Below are positions 8,220-16,684 of a stretch of 55,747 bases of DNA, one piece after another. How positions within the stretch are numbered: the first letter of the stretch is position 1; each line of letters begins with the position of its first letter. The notes under the pieces are model-generated. The model had not been told where the DNA came from and ran no database searches. It worked only from the letters and a program-made list of their open reading frames with translations. Made by a program: the position numbers and the translations under genes. Source of the DNA: Selenomonadales bacterium (GTDB lineage: Bacteria; Bacillota; Negativicutes; Selenomonadales; Selenomonadaceae); NCBI GenBank assembly GCA_900769615.1, contig CAAGHH010000010.1, positions 1-55,747 of the forward strand, written 5' to 3'.

Positions 8220-8945
8220 TTATTTTTCACGTAATACTCTTTGTTGCATAATTAAATAGTTATGAAAAGTTTCAACTTGAATATCTTGATGATTCATTAT
8301 ATGACGCCGCAGCTTACGTTTGCTTCTTTGTAAAGCATTATCAACGCTCTTTATATTGCCACCATTTTCGGCTGCTATCAATTGGTATGATTTGCCAGCT
8401 ACATAACCCATGAAGATGCGATAATCAAACGGAGATAATTCCTTTGCTACCACTTGCTGACAATATTTGAAGTTCTCCTGCATTATAATACAGTTTTCAG
8501 GATTGTCTTCTTCATAATCACTAGCTAAAATATCAAGAATAGTATAATCCTCACCATCACTAGCTATAGACTGCTCTAATGACAAGGCTGAATTCAATGG
8601 CTGATGCTTTAATCTTTGCACTGATTTTATTGCCGTAATAAATTGACAGCGTACACACCTCTGTGCAAATACAGCAAAAGGGATGGCTTTAGCTGCATCA
8701 TAACTTTGCATGGCTTTAAAAAAACCTATCTGCCCTTCTTGAAACAAATCCTCTTTAGTAGTGTGTTTATTAAATAAGCACCGAGTTTGACCACGAATCA
8801 TTCTTTCATAGCGCGACAGCATAACATCTACCAAACGTTCATCTCCATTAGCTTGATAGAGCACAACCAGCTCCTCATCCGTCATCGCTTCCATTGCGTC
8901 GCTATCCAAAACTATTGTCAACACCTCATAAACATTTGTACTCAA
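8220..8945 (-). CDS. sigH: RNA polymerase sigma factor, SigH (Spo0H)-like
   Basis: 241-residue sigma70-family factor. Region 2 is clear: DEELVVLYQANGDERL, then KEDLFQEGQIGFFKAM (-10 recognition and core binding), and AIKSVQRLKHQPLNSALSLE, a hallmark of SigH. A region 4 helix-turn-helix follows at about 180-220 (SYQLIAAENGGNIKSVDNAL). Translation seems to begin at TTG 8945, just downstream of AAGGG; an internal ATG at 8894 would also keep region 2. SigH controls competence or early sporulation in Firmicutes; its regulon here cannot be inferred. Monocistronic and convergent with the NlpC/P60 gene. Confidence 0.85.
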   Translation of the reverse strand: MSTNVYEVLTIVLDSDAMEAMTDEELVVLYQANGDERLVDVMLSRYERMIRGQTRCLFNKHTTKEDLFQEGQIGFFKAMQSYDAAKAIPFAVFAQRCVRCQFITAIKSVQRLKHQPLNSALSLEQSIASDGEDYTILDILASDYEEDNPENCIIMQENFKYCQQVVAKELSPFDYRIFMGYVAGKSYQLIAAENGGNIKSVDNALQRSKRKLRRHIMNHQDIQVETFHNYLIMQQRVLREK

Positions 8946-9006
8946 TCACCCTTTTATTTTAGCATATTTTAACCACTTTTAACAATAAGACTTTATTCCT
9001 ATATTT

Positions 9007-9047
9007 GACATACTCCCCACGGCTGAAGCCGGGGGATTCTGGGATAT
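9007..9047 (-). mobile_element. Solitary IS200/IS605-type right-end hairpin (tnpB/omegaRNA 3' end) without a transposase
   Basis: A CGGCT-GA-AGCCG stem flanked by CCCC and GGGG, with TTGACATACT on one side and GGATTCTGGGA on the other, matches the conserved hairpin at tnpB-side ends of IS605/IS607-type elements. Read on the minus strand it is the end of a tnpB-omegaRNA unit. No tnpA or tnpB remnant is detectable in the 175 bases between sigH and hemL, so it is a solo end or a miniature derivative. Confidence 0.6.
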
Positions 9048-9080
9048 TAGCGAACCTTGCCTAGTAAAAATATAGCTTAC

Positions 9081-9119
9081 AACCAAAAGAACTTGTCTAA
9101 ATAACAAGTTCTTTTGGTT
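9081..9119 (-). terminator. Terminator of the tetrapyrrole operon
   Basis: Perfect 16-bp stem (AACCAAAAGAACTTGT and its complement) with a 7-base loop, directly after the hemL stop on the minus strand. Confidence 0.8.
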
Positions 9120-9123
9120 ATAT

Positions 9124-10443
9124 TTATTTGCGACTTGCCGCTACCGCTTTAAAGGCTTTTTCAGCTGCTGTTATTGTACGAGCAATATCTTCATCAGTAT
9201 GTGCACCACTCATAAATAAAGTCTCAAACTGCGATGGTGCCAAATATATGCCCTGCTCAAGCATAACTTTAAACCATATTTTAAAGGCTTCCTGATCTGA
9301 TGCACAGGAGTCATCATAATTATAAACTTCCCGTTCATTAAAGAATATGCCAAACATCGAACCAGCTTGATGAGCCTGAATCGTTACCCCAGCCGCTTTC
9401 GCTTTTTCCTGCCAGCCTAATAACAGTTTCTTAGTTTTAAGGGTCAGCATCCGGCTATAATCAGCTTCACCAGGTGCCGGTTCAGCCGTAATTATCTTGA
9501 GCGTTTCTAAACCTGCGGTCATCGCTAAAGGATTACCGGAAAGTGTTCCTGCCTGATAAACCGGACCAGCGGGTGATACCTTTTGCATGATATCACGCCG
9601 CCCGCCATAAGCCGCTACGGGTAAACCGCCACCAATTATTTTTCCCAAGCAGGTAAGATCCGGCGTTATACCATAAGCTGCCTGCGCACCGCCAAGCGAT
9701 GCTCTAAAGCCACACATGACCTCATCAAAAATCAGCAACGCACCATGTTTTTGGGTAAGCTCTCGCAATAATCGCAAATAGCCTTGCTTCGGCGGAATAC
9801 ATCCCATATTGCCAGCAATCGGCTCAACTATGACCGCTGCCACTTCATCGCCGATTTCATTCATAACCTTCGTTATGGCCGCTTCATCATTATACGGCAC
9901 CGAAACAGTGTCCTTAGCTGTTCCTTGCGTAACACCAGGTGAGCTTGGTACACCAAAAGTTGCCATACCAGAACCAGCATTTACTAAGAGACTATCACTA
10001 TGACCATGATAACAGCCAATGAATTTAACTATTTTTTCTCTGCCAGTATAGCCGCGAGCTAAGCGAAGCGCACTCATCGTCGCCTCGGTGCCTGAATTAA
10101 CCATGCGAATTACTTCAATCGATGGATAAACCTGCATCACCAGCTTAGCCAGCTCGCTTTCAATTAACGTTGGTGCCCCATAGCTCGTACCACGAGTTGC
10201 TGCTTCTTGCAACGCTGAAACTACTTTAGGATGTGCATGTCCTACTACCATCGGTCCCCACGATCCTACATAATCAATGTATTCGTTGCCATCAATATCA
10301 TAAATTTTATCGCCATTGGCCCTAGCAATAAATGGCGGATTGCAATCAACATTTGCATAAGAACGAACTGGACTATTAACACCGCCTGGCATTAAATTTT
10401 TAGCTTCAGCAAAAGCAGCGGCGGATTTTTCTAAATTCAGCAT
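9124..10443 (-). CDS. hemL: Glutamate-1-semialdehyde 2,1-aminomutase
   Basis: PLP enzyme converting glutamate-1-semialdehyde to 5-aminolevulinate, the second step of the C5 tetrapyrrole route. The 439-residue product shows the N-terminal MPGGVNSPVR signature, the substrate-gate region VNSGTEATMSALRLARG, and the PLP lysine in CLGKIIGGGLPVAAYGG. ATG 10443 is preceded by GGGG; an upstream start at 10467 would overlap hemB. It is the last gene of the operon, only 2 bases after the hemB stop, and is followed by a terminator. Confidence 0.96.
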   Translation of the reverse strand: MLNLEKSAAAFAEAKNLMPGGVNSPVRSYANVDCNPPFIARANGDKIYDIDGNEYIDYVGSWGPMVVGHAHPKVVSALQEAATRGTSYGAPTLIESELAKLVMQVYPSIEVIRMVNSGTEATMSALRLARGYTGREKIVKFIGCYHGHSDSLLVNAGSGMATFGVPSSPGVTQGTAKDTVSVPYNDEAAITKVMNEIGDEVAAVIVEPIAGNMGCIPPKQGYLRLLRELTQKHGALLIFDEVMCGFRASLGGAQAAYGITPDLTCLGKIIGGGLPVAAYGGRRDIMQKVSPAGPVYQAGTLSGNPLAMTAGLETLKIITAEPAPGEADYSRMLTLKTKKLLLGWQEKAKAAGVTIQAHQAGSMFGIFFNEREVYNYDDSCASDQEAFKIWFKVMLEQGIYLAPSQFETLFMSGAHTDEDIARTITAAEKAFKAVAASRK

Positions 10444-10445
10444 AT

Positions 10446-11426
10446 TTATTCCCCTTCTTTTAGCCATTTAGCAGCATCAATAGCATGATATGTAATAATG
10501 ATATCTGCACCAGCCCTTTTCATACCAGTAAGGGTTTCGAGTACTATGCGTTTTTCATCAATCCAGCCATTTTGTGCCGCTGCCTTGACCATCGCATACT
10601 CGCCACTAACATTATATACTGCTACTGGATGGTGAATATGATCCCGCACCTTCCGTACTACATCTAAATAAGCTAACGCTGGTTTTACCATAATAATATC
10701 TGCACCTTCAGCTATATCGAGATCAACTTCCTTGATAGCTTCATGCGCATTAGCTGGATCCATCTGATACTGCCGGCGATCACCAAAGGCTGGTGCACTA
10801 TCCGCCGCATCACGGAATGGACCATAATAACCCGACGCATATTTTACCGCATAGCTCATAATGGATACATTGATAAAACCATTTTCATCTAAAGCATCAC
10901 GAATGGCTGCTACTCGTCCATCCATCATATCGGACGGCGCAATAATATCAGCACCAGCAGCTGCTTGCGACACAGCTACCTTTTGCAACAGTTTCAAGGT
11001 TTTATCATTATCAACATAATGACCTTCCAAGTGACCGCAATGACCGTGGCTGGTATATTGGCAAAGACAAACATCACCTACTATCATCATTGCTGGTACA
11101 GCTGCTTTGATAGCTTTGATAGCCCGTTGCACCGGACTATTCATATCCCAAGCACTAGAACCATCTTCATCCTTATATTCTGGCAGACCAAAAACCTCTA
11201 CTGCTGGAATTCCTAATTCATAACATTCCTGCGCTGTTTTTACAGCGTTATCAACTGATAAATGATAACAATTAGGCATACTCGGTATTTCTTCTTTGAT
11301 ATTTTCACCGGGAACTACAAATATTGGATATACAAAATCCTTCGCTGAAAGTGTAGTTTCACGAACCATAGCCCGCATAGCAGGACTTATCCGCATACGA
11401 CGCGGACGCAATTTTTGCTGCTGCAT
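10446..11426 (-). CDS. hemB: Delta-aminolevulinic acid dehydratase (porphobilinogen synthase)
   Basis: Condenses two 5-aminolevulinates to porphobilinogen. 326 residues from ATG 11426, chosen because GGAG lies 9 bases upstream and this gives the standard length; an in-frame ATG at 11468 lacks a ribosome site. The cysteine cluster in CLCQYTSHGHCGH indicates a zinc-type active site. The Schiff-base lysines are in SYAVKYASGYYGPFRDA and IMVKPALAYLD. The gene lies between cobA-hemD and hemL. Confidence 0.96.
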   Translation of the reverse strand: MQQQKLRPRRMRISPAMRAMVRETTLSAKDFVYPIFVVPGENIKEEIPSMPNCYHLSVDNAVKTAQECYELGIPAVEVFGLPEYKDEDGSSAWDMNSPVQRAIKAIKAAVPAMMIVGDVCLCQYTSHGHCGHLEGHYVDNDKTLKLLQKVAVSQAAAGADIIAPSDMMDGRVAAIRDALDENGFINVSIMSYAVKYASGYYGPFRDAADSAPAFGDRRQYQMDPANAHEAIKEVDLDIAEGADIIMVKPALAYLDVVRKVRDHIHHPVAVYNVSGEYAMVKAAAQNGWIDEKRIVLETLTGMKRAGADIIITYHAIDAAKWLKEGE

Positions 11427-11472
11427 TTTATCAATCTCCATTTCTATTAAAACCAATTTGCCAAGCATAATT

Positions 11473-12990
11473 TTAACAAATATTTTCTTTTACAGCTTCT
11501 ACCAAACCGTCAATAGTATATTCCTTGGCAATTACTGCTGGCTCTAGCCCAAAGCCACGCAAAGTTTCAGCTGTAACTGGACCTATACAAGCCAATTTTA
11601 CCTGCCTGAGTATATCCTTGTCTGCCAAAGCCGTCACTAGATTTTTCACCGTTGACGAACTTGTAAAAGTTACCATATCAATAGCACCATTTTTTATTAA
11701 ATCAGCCATCTTTTCCTTATCAATCGCACCACATACAGTTTGATAAGCCGTAACCACTTGCACCTCAGCCCCTAAAGCTTGCAGTTTTTCAGGCAAGATT
11801 TCTCTAGCTTCCTTAGCCCGTGGCAATAAAATTTTGGCATGCGGTGGCAATTGCCCTTTCAGAGCCTCAATAAGACCTTCAGCGCGAAACTCAGCTGGCA
11901 CTACATCCGCTATAACACCATGCCTAGCTAATTCCTCAGCAGTGGCACTTCCTATAGCGGCAATTTTAGCATAGCCTAGGGCACGCGTGTCCTTCTTAGC
12001 TAAGTTTAAGCGGTCAAAGAAATTCGTTACGCCATTTACACTAGTAAAAATAATCCATTGGTAACTAGCTATATCCTTTATCGCTGCATCTAATCCTTGA
12101 TAATTATCCGCTGGCGGTGCTATTTCTATAGCTGGCGTTTCAATAACCTTAGCTCCAGCTGATTCTAATCTGGCAGTCAGTTTTGAAGCTTGCGCTCTAG
12201 CCCGCGTCACCAGTACCGTCTTGCCAAACAAGGGATGAGTTTTCGGCTCGTCAAACCATTGGAGTTTAGCTCTTAATTTAACAACATCACCAACAATAAA
12301 TATTGCGGGCGGTTTTAACTTAGCCTTGGCTACATCAGCAGCTGCTTCACCAACGGTTGTCAAAAGCACCTGCTGTTCTGGTTTAGTGCCCCATCTTATT
12401 ACCGCTGCCGGTGTTTTAGCTGCACGACCATTTTCAATAAGCTTACTCGTTATATGGGGAAGATTGGCCACCCCCATAAGAAATACCAGCGTATCAACCC
12501 CAGTTGCTAGATGCTCCCAGCGCATATTAGACTTGCCTTTAGTCGGATCTTCATGTCCTGTAACTACGGCAAAGGAGGTAGCTATACCGCGATGAGTAAC
12601 CGGAATCCCAGCATAAGCTGGCACTGATATTGCCGAAGTAATACCTGGTACTACCTCAAATGGCAAATCATTTTCCCTAAGCAAAAGTCCTTCTTCACCG
12701 CCACGACCAAAAACAAAAGGATCGCCACCCTTTAGTCTTACTACACATTTGCCAGCCTTAGCTTTATCCACTAGCAATTGATTTATATCCGGCTGTTTCA
12801 TGGTATGATTACTCGAAGCCTTACCAACATAAATATATTCAGCATTATCTGGTGCCCACTTTAGTATTCTGTCATCAGCTAACCTATCATAAACAACCAC
12901 TTCAGCCTTTTTTAAACAATCCACTGCCTTTAAGCTGATTAAACGATAATCTCCGGGACCAGCTCCGACCAAATATACCATTCCTGCCAT
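11473..12990 (-). CDS. cobA-hemD: Fused uroporphyrinogen-III C-methyltransferase / uroporphyrinogen-III synthase
   Basis: Bifunctional 505-residue protein. Residues 1 to about 240 are a SAM-dependent SUMT/CobA domain (VYLVGAGPGDYRLISLKA, RLKGGDPFVFGRGGEE, VVPGITSA) that methylates uroporphyrinogen III to precorrin-2. Residues from about 255 are HemD (GKTVLVTRARAQASKL to the C-terminus), which cyclises hydroxymethylbilane to uroporphyrinogen III. The fusion is common in Firmicutes and couples ring closure to sirohaem/cobalamin branching. AAAGGAGAG precedes ATG 12990. It sits between hemC, which makes its substrate, and hemB. Confidence 0.95.
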   Translation of the reverse strand: MAGMVYLVGAGPGDYRLISLKAVDCLKKAEVVVYDRLADDRILKWAPDNAEYIYVGKASSNHTMKQPDINQLLVDKAKAGKCVVRLKGGDPFVFGRGGEEGLLLRENDLPFEVVPGITSAISVPAYAGIPVTHRGIATSFAVVTGHEDPTKGKSNMRWEHLATGVDTLVFLMGVANLPHITSKLIENGRAAKTPAAVIRWGTKPEQQVLLTTVGEAAADVAKAKLKPPAIFIVGDVVKLRAKLQWFDEPKTHPLFGKTVLVTRARAQASKLTARLESAGAKVIETPAIEIAPPADNYQGLDAAIKDIASYQWIIFTSVNGVTNFFDRLNLAKKDTRALGYAKIAAIGSATAEELARHGVIADVVPAEFRAEGLIEALKGQLPPHAKILLPRAKEAREILPEKLQALGAEVQVVTAYQTVCGAIDKEKMADLIKNGAIDMVTFTSSSTVKNLVTALADKDILRQVKLACIGPVTAETLRGFGLEPAVIAKEYTIDGLVEAVKENIC

Positions 12991-13029
12991 AAATATATCT
13001 CTCCTTTAGTCACTATCTTATAACAACCA

Positions 13030-13974
13030 TCATTGACTGACATTTGCTAACAGCCCTAACTCATGCATAATATCAATTCCGCCCCTAGCCAGCAATCTAT
13101 CAGCTAGTTCTATCCCCAGCTCACTCGCCTGACTAGGATTTCCTGTAATTTCATCGCGATATAAACGCTTGCCATCAATCGCTGCTATAACTGCTTCTGC
13201 CTTTAATGCCCCCGAATCAATTACAGCATATACTCCTACTGGCACTTGGCAGCCACCCTCAACCCGAGCTAAAAAAGCTCTTTCCGTTTCAGCACATTTT
13301 ACCGTTTCATTATCATTTAAAAAAGCAATACGCTGCTGTATTCTATCATCACCAGCTCGCGTCTCTATCGCCAATGCACCTTGCCCAACAGCTGGCAAGA
13401 CCATTCTTTTTGGCAAAACTTCCGTAATGCGTCCACCAAAGCCTAACCGTTTCAGACCGGCAACTGCTAAAATTATGGCATCATACTCACCATTATCCAA
13501 TTTGCTAAGCCTGGTATTAACATTGCCACGCAAATCCTCAATCCTTAAATCTGGTCTTGCATGTAAAAGCTGCGCCCGGCGACGCAGACTTGATGTTCCA
13601 ACCCTCGCTCCTGCCGGCAGCTCAGTTAGATTTTTATATTTATTACTCACCATAGCATCACCAGCATCAAACCGCTTGGTTATCGCTGAAATAACCAGAC
13701 CAGCTGGAACCTCTGTTGGCATATCTTTTAAGCTATGCACCGCAATATCAATATTGCCTGCAAGCATAGCTGCTTCAAGTTCTTTCGTAAAAAGTCCTTT
13801 GCCACCGATCTTAGCTAATGGCGCATCGAGAATTTTATCCCCCTTAGTCGTCATTAATTTTAATTCAACTTTTAATTCTTTATATTTATTTTCCAGCTGC
13901 TTTTTCACGTATTCAGCTTGCCAAAGTGCCAGCTTACTGCTGCGCGTCCCGATAATGATTGTTTCTTTCTTCAC
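13030..13974 (-). CDS. hemC: Hydroxymethylbilane synthase (porphobilinogen deaminase)
   Basis: Polymerises four porphobilinogens to hydroxymethylbilane. The 314-residue product has GTRSSKLALWQAEYV at the N-terminus, HSLKDMPTEVP, the anion-binding GTSSLRRRAQLLH, and the dipyrromethane-cofactor cysteine in EGGCQVPVG. The start is GTG 13974, with AGGA 5 bases upstream, lying 41 bases inside the end of hemA. That overlap suggests translational coupling. Confidence 0.95.
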   Translation of the reverse strand: MKKETIIIGTRSSKLALWQAEYVKKQLENKYKELKVELKLMTTKGDKILDAPLAKIGGKGLFTKELEAAMLAGNIDIAVHSLKDMPTEVPAGLVISAITKRFDAGDAMVSNKYKNLTELPAGARVGTSSLRRRAQLLHARPDLRIEDLRGNVNTRLSKLDNGEYDAIILAVAGLKRLGFGGRITEVLPKRMVLPAVGQGALAIETRAGDDRIQQRIAFLNDNETVKCAETERAFLARVEGGCQVPVGVYAVIDSGALKAEAVIAAIDGKRLYRDEITGNPSQASELGIELADRLLARGGIDIMHELGLLANVSQ

Positions 13975-15253
13975 TGCTTCCTGTATCTCCTATCGTATCC
14001 AATTTAAACAAAGCCCGCATAGCATCAATATAAAATTTTTCCTGCGGCGTTCCGGCAGCTGAATTGAGCTTCATCATTGGCATTCGCAAAATTTTACGCA
14101 CAATCATCCGGCTCATATGCTCCACATAACGCCAATCGCGCTCATTTAAATCAGGCAATTTAGAATTTATCCGCTTGACTTCCCGCTTCCGAATACGCTC
14201 GCATCTTTCTGAAAGCAGTGCCATCAGCGGACGAAACGACAGATATTGAAACTTATCCTCTATTGACTGCACTTCTTCTTCCACAATTGCCTTGGCTTGC
14301 TCAGCTTCCGCTCGCCGTTCCTGAATATGCTCATCAACTACTTCTTCCAGCGCATCTATGTTATATAGCGTTACACCCTTTATTTCACTAACATCAGGAT
14401 CAACATCCCTCGGAACTGCTATATCTATCAAAAACAGCTGCCGCCCCTTGCGCTTAGTCATAAGCTGCCTGGTTTCCCAAGCTTTTATTACATAATGCGG
14501 AGCGCCGGTGGACGTTACTATTACATCTACTGCTACTGCCCGCCGTATAGCTGACTCAAAAGGAATTGCTTCACCATTAAACTTGGCTGCTAACTGCTCA
14601 GCCCGCTCAATATGACGATTAGTAACATAAATTTTAGCTACGCCATGCGCCGCCAAATGCTTAGCTGTCAGCTCAGCCATTTTACCAGCGCCAAATATAA
14701 GTACCTGCTTGCCAGTCAACCCCTGCAAAGCCTCCTTAGCTAATTCAACTGCAGCATAACTTACCGAAACCGAATTGTACTGAATCCGTGTCTCGGTACG
14801 CACTCTTTTACCAGTAGCTATAGCTCGATGAAACAATGTATTTAACATCGTACTAGTCGTTCCACATTCTCGCCCTGCAGCATAAGCAGCTTTCACTTGT
14901 GATAAAATTTGGCCTTCACCTATGACCAGTGAATCCAGGCTTGACGAAACTAAAAACAAATGCCTGATACATTCTTCACCTGAAAAATGATATAAATAAT
15001 CGTCTATATTTTCTTCATTGCCAGTAAGATCAAACAAAAACTGCTTTAAAACTGCTAAATCCTTTTTAGCATCATCTACTACAGCATAGGTCTCACTGCG
15101 ATTGCAAGTTGATAATATAACTGCTTCATTCAAGCCATCATATTCGTTTAAATTAGCTAATCCCGTGCGTATAGCTTGCTTTGACAAGGAAAAGCGTTCT
15201 CTAACATCAACTGGTGCAGTTTTATGATTCAACCCCAGCATCAATAATTCCAT
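13934..15253 (-). CDS. hemA: Glutamyl-tRNA reductase
   Basis: NADPH-dependent reductase that turns glutamyl-tRNA(Glu) into glutamate-1-semialdehyde, the committed step of the C5 route. 439 residues: the catalytic cysteine is in ILSTCNRSETYAV (about residue 50), the substrate/NADPH region follows (GEGQILSQVKAAY, VLIFGAGKMAELTAKHL), and the C-terminal dimerisation helices (LSFRPLMALLSERCERIRK) are intact. ATG 15253 follows GAGG. Its start overlaps the end of the sirC-like gene by 32 bases, and hemC overlaps its end. Confidence 0.96.
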   Translation of the reverse strand: MELLMLGLNHKTAPVDVRERFSLSKQAIRTGLANLNEYDGLNEAVILSTCNRSETYAVVDDAKKDLAVLKQFLFDLTGNEENIDDYLYHFSGEECIRHLFLVSSSLDSLVIGEGQILSQVKAAYAAGRECGTTSTMLNTLFHRAIATGKRVRTETRIQYNSVSVSYAAVELAKEALQGLTGKQVLIFGAGKMAELTAKHLAAHGVAKIYVTNRHIERAEQLAAKFNGEAIPFESAIRRAVAVDVIVTSTGAPHYVIKAWETRQLMTKRKGRQLFLIDIAVPRDVDPDVSEIKGVTLYNIDALEEVVDEHIQERRAEAEQAKAIVEEEVQSIEDKFQYLSFRPLMALLSERCERIRKREVKRINSKLPDLNERDWRYVEHMSRMIVRKILRMPMMKLNSAAGTPQEKFYIDAMRALFKLDTIGDTGSSEERNNHYRDAQQ

Positions 15254-15869
15254 TTCTTACCTCATATTCTGCCTGTTCTAAGTGACCTGCTCTAACTAAA
15301 TCAATAACTGCCGGTTTAAGTGCCTGACGCCAAAATTCTTGATGCGTCGCGCTTCCACCTGGCTTCACCTTTATTTCCTGCCGCAATCTGGACATGCGTT
15401 CCAAAAAATCCGCAAACGCAGGTGGGTATTCAGCTTCTAACTGCTGCCGTATAAGCTTAGCAACAGCTGGACTTTTACCATTTGTCGACACCGTAAACAG
15501 CAAATCACCGCTTATAACCTTAGCTGGCACTTGAAAATCTGTTAAATCCGGCCGCGTGGCTGCATTTACTAAAACACCACAGCGTTTAGCTTCTTTTATA
15601 GCGGAAAGATTAACGCTATCATCACTAGCCGCGCAAAAAACTAATAATGGCCGCAACGATTTTATCATACCACATTGATAGCCTGTTTTTTTTATTTTCA
15701 GCTTATGTTTTGCTGCCAGGCTTTCTATCTCCCTTGTTACTTCTGGTGCAATTACTGTAACTAAAGCATCTGCCTCTAATAACGTCTTAGCTTTGCGCTC
15801 AGCAACTTTACCACCACCAATAATTACACAGTTTTTTCCGGTTAATGATAAATTAAGTGGATAAAGCAT
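15222..15869 (-). CDS. Precorrin-2 dehydrogenase / sirohydrochlorin ferrochelatase-like protein (CysG N-terminal type)
   Basis: 215-residue protein with an N-terminal NAD-binding fold (CVIIGGGKVAERKAKTLL) and the Met8p/CysG dimerisation region (TNGKSPAVAKLIRQQLE). It oxidises precorrin-2 to sirohydrochlorin and may insert iron. It is the first gene of the tetrapyrrole operon, with AAAGGA before ATG 15869 and a TATAAT-like -10 at 15937-15942 on the minus strand. With CobA-HemD it completes a branch to sirohaem or cobalamin. No hemE, hemN or hemH is in the window, so protohaem synthesis cannot be concluded from this locus alone. Confidence 0.9.
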   Translation of the reverse strand: MLYPLNLSLTGKNCVIIGGGKVAERKAKTLLEADALVTVIAPEVTREIESLAAKHKLKIKKTGYQCGMIKSLRPLLVFCAASDDSVNLSAIKEAKRCGVLVNAATRPDLTDFQVPAKVISGDLLFTVSTNGKSPAVAKLIRQQLEAEYPPAFADFLERMSRLRQEIKVKPGGSATHQEFWRQALKPAVIDLVRAGHLEQAEYEVRNGIIDAGVES

Positions 15870-15956
15870 TTCTTCGTCCTTTAATTATGAATAAATATCA
15901 AATACGAATCTAATTCATATTTTAAAATCCATTATTATTATACCCCATACCATGCC

Positions 15957-15992
15957 GAAAAAAAAGAAGGTATCCTGCAAAAGAATACCTTC
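15957..15992 (-). terminator. Terminator after the NarL-type regulator gene
   Basis: On the minus strand GAAGGTAT pairs with ATACCTTC and is followed by eight T residues. It separates the secretin/regulator unit from the tetrapyrrole operon promoter. Confidence 0.9.
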
Positions 15993-16012
15993 CCGCACCT
16001 TGCTATTATTTA

Positions 16013-16684
16013 TCAATCAAGCGATATTATTTTATTTTTCAACACATATACTAAAGCTTGGGTACGATCATTTACTTTTAATTTGTGAAATATGCTGGTC
16101 AAATGATTCTTAACTGTTTTTTCACTAAGTCCTAGGGCTTTACTGATATCATTGTTAGAAAAACCTTTGGCAATACATTCAAGCACATCCATTTCGCGAG
16201 CAGTCAGTCGCTCACCACGGCTTTCATCAAGAATTTCCTTAGCTTTACTCTCTACATTATCTGAGATAGCCACACTGCCAAAAAGGCGTTCTGCTAACAT
16301 CGGATATACAAAAGCATTACCGTCATTTACTACATGAATTGCTTTAACTAACACCGCTGGTTCGACATCTTTTAGCAAATACCCTAAAGCTCCATTTTTT
16401 AACAGCTCCAATACATAATTGTCGCTATCATGAATAGTAAGGGCAATTATCCGCGTTTTACAATCAGCCTGTTTTAGCTGCTTAGCAACCTCAAGACCAC
16501 TAAGTCCTGGCATATTTAAATCCAAAAGCAAAACATCTGGCTGCATAATTAACGTTCGTGCCAACGCTTCCTGACCATCTTCCGCTTCACCAATGACTTC
16601 TAAATCATCTTCAAAATTAAGTACCCTTTTTATCCCCTGTCTCAATAACGCATGGTCATCTGCTATCAATATCTTTATTGCCAT
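16013..16684 (-). CDS. NarL/FixJ-family response regulator, orphan
   Basis: 223-residue two-domain regulator. The receiver domain has acidic residues ADDH near the N-terminus, phospho-acceptor Asp55 in LLLDLNMPG, and the conserved Lys in LLKDVEP. The LuxR helix-turn-helix lies at about 155-215 (LTAREMDVLECIAKG, SEKTVKNHLTSIFHKLKV). ATG 16684 lies 29 bases inside the secretin gene, preceded by AAAGGG, so it is probably coupled to it. No histidine kinase is near. A structural secretin gene followed by a response regulator is unusual. Its signal and targets are unknown. Confidence 0.9.
   Translation of the reverse strand: MAIKILIADDHALLRQGIKRVLNFEDDLEVIGEAEDGQEALARTLIMQPDVLLLDLNMPGLSGLEVAKQLKQADCKTRIIALTIHDSDNYVLELLKNGALGYLLKDVEPAVLVKAIHVVNDGNAFVYPMLAERLFGSVAISDNVESKAKEILDESRGERLTAREMDVLECIAKGFSNNDISKALGLSEKTVKNHLTSIFHKLKVNDRTQALVYVLKNKIISLD

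Noticed and set aside
13169..14062. 297-codon open frame on the plus strand
   Set aside because: Antisense to hemC and part of hemA, Ser/Leu-rich low-information product typical of a shadow frame.
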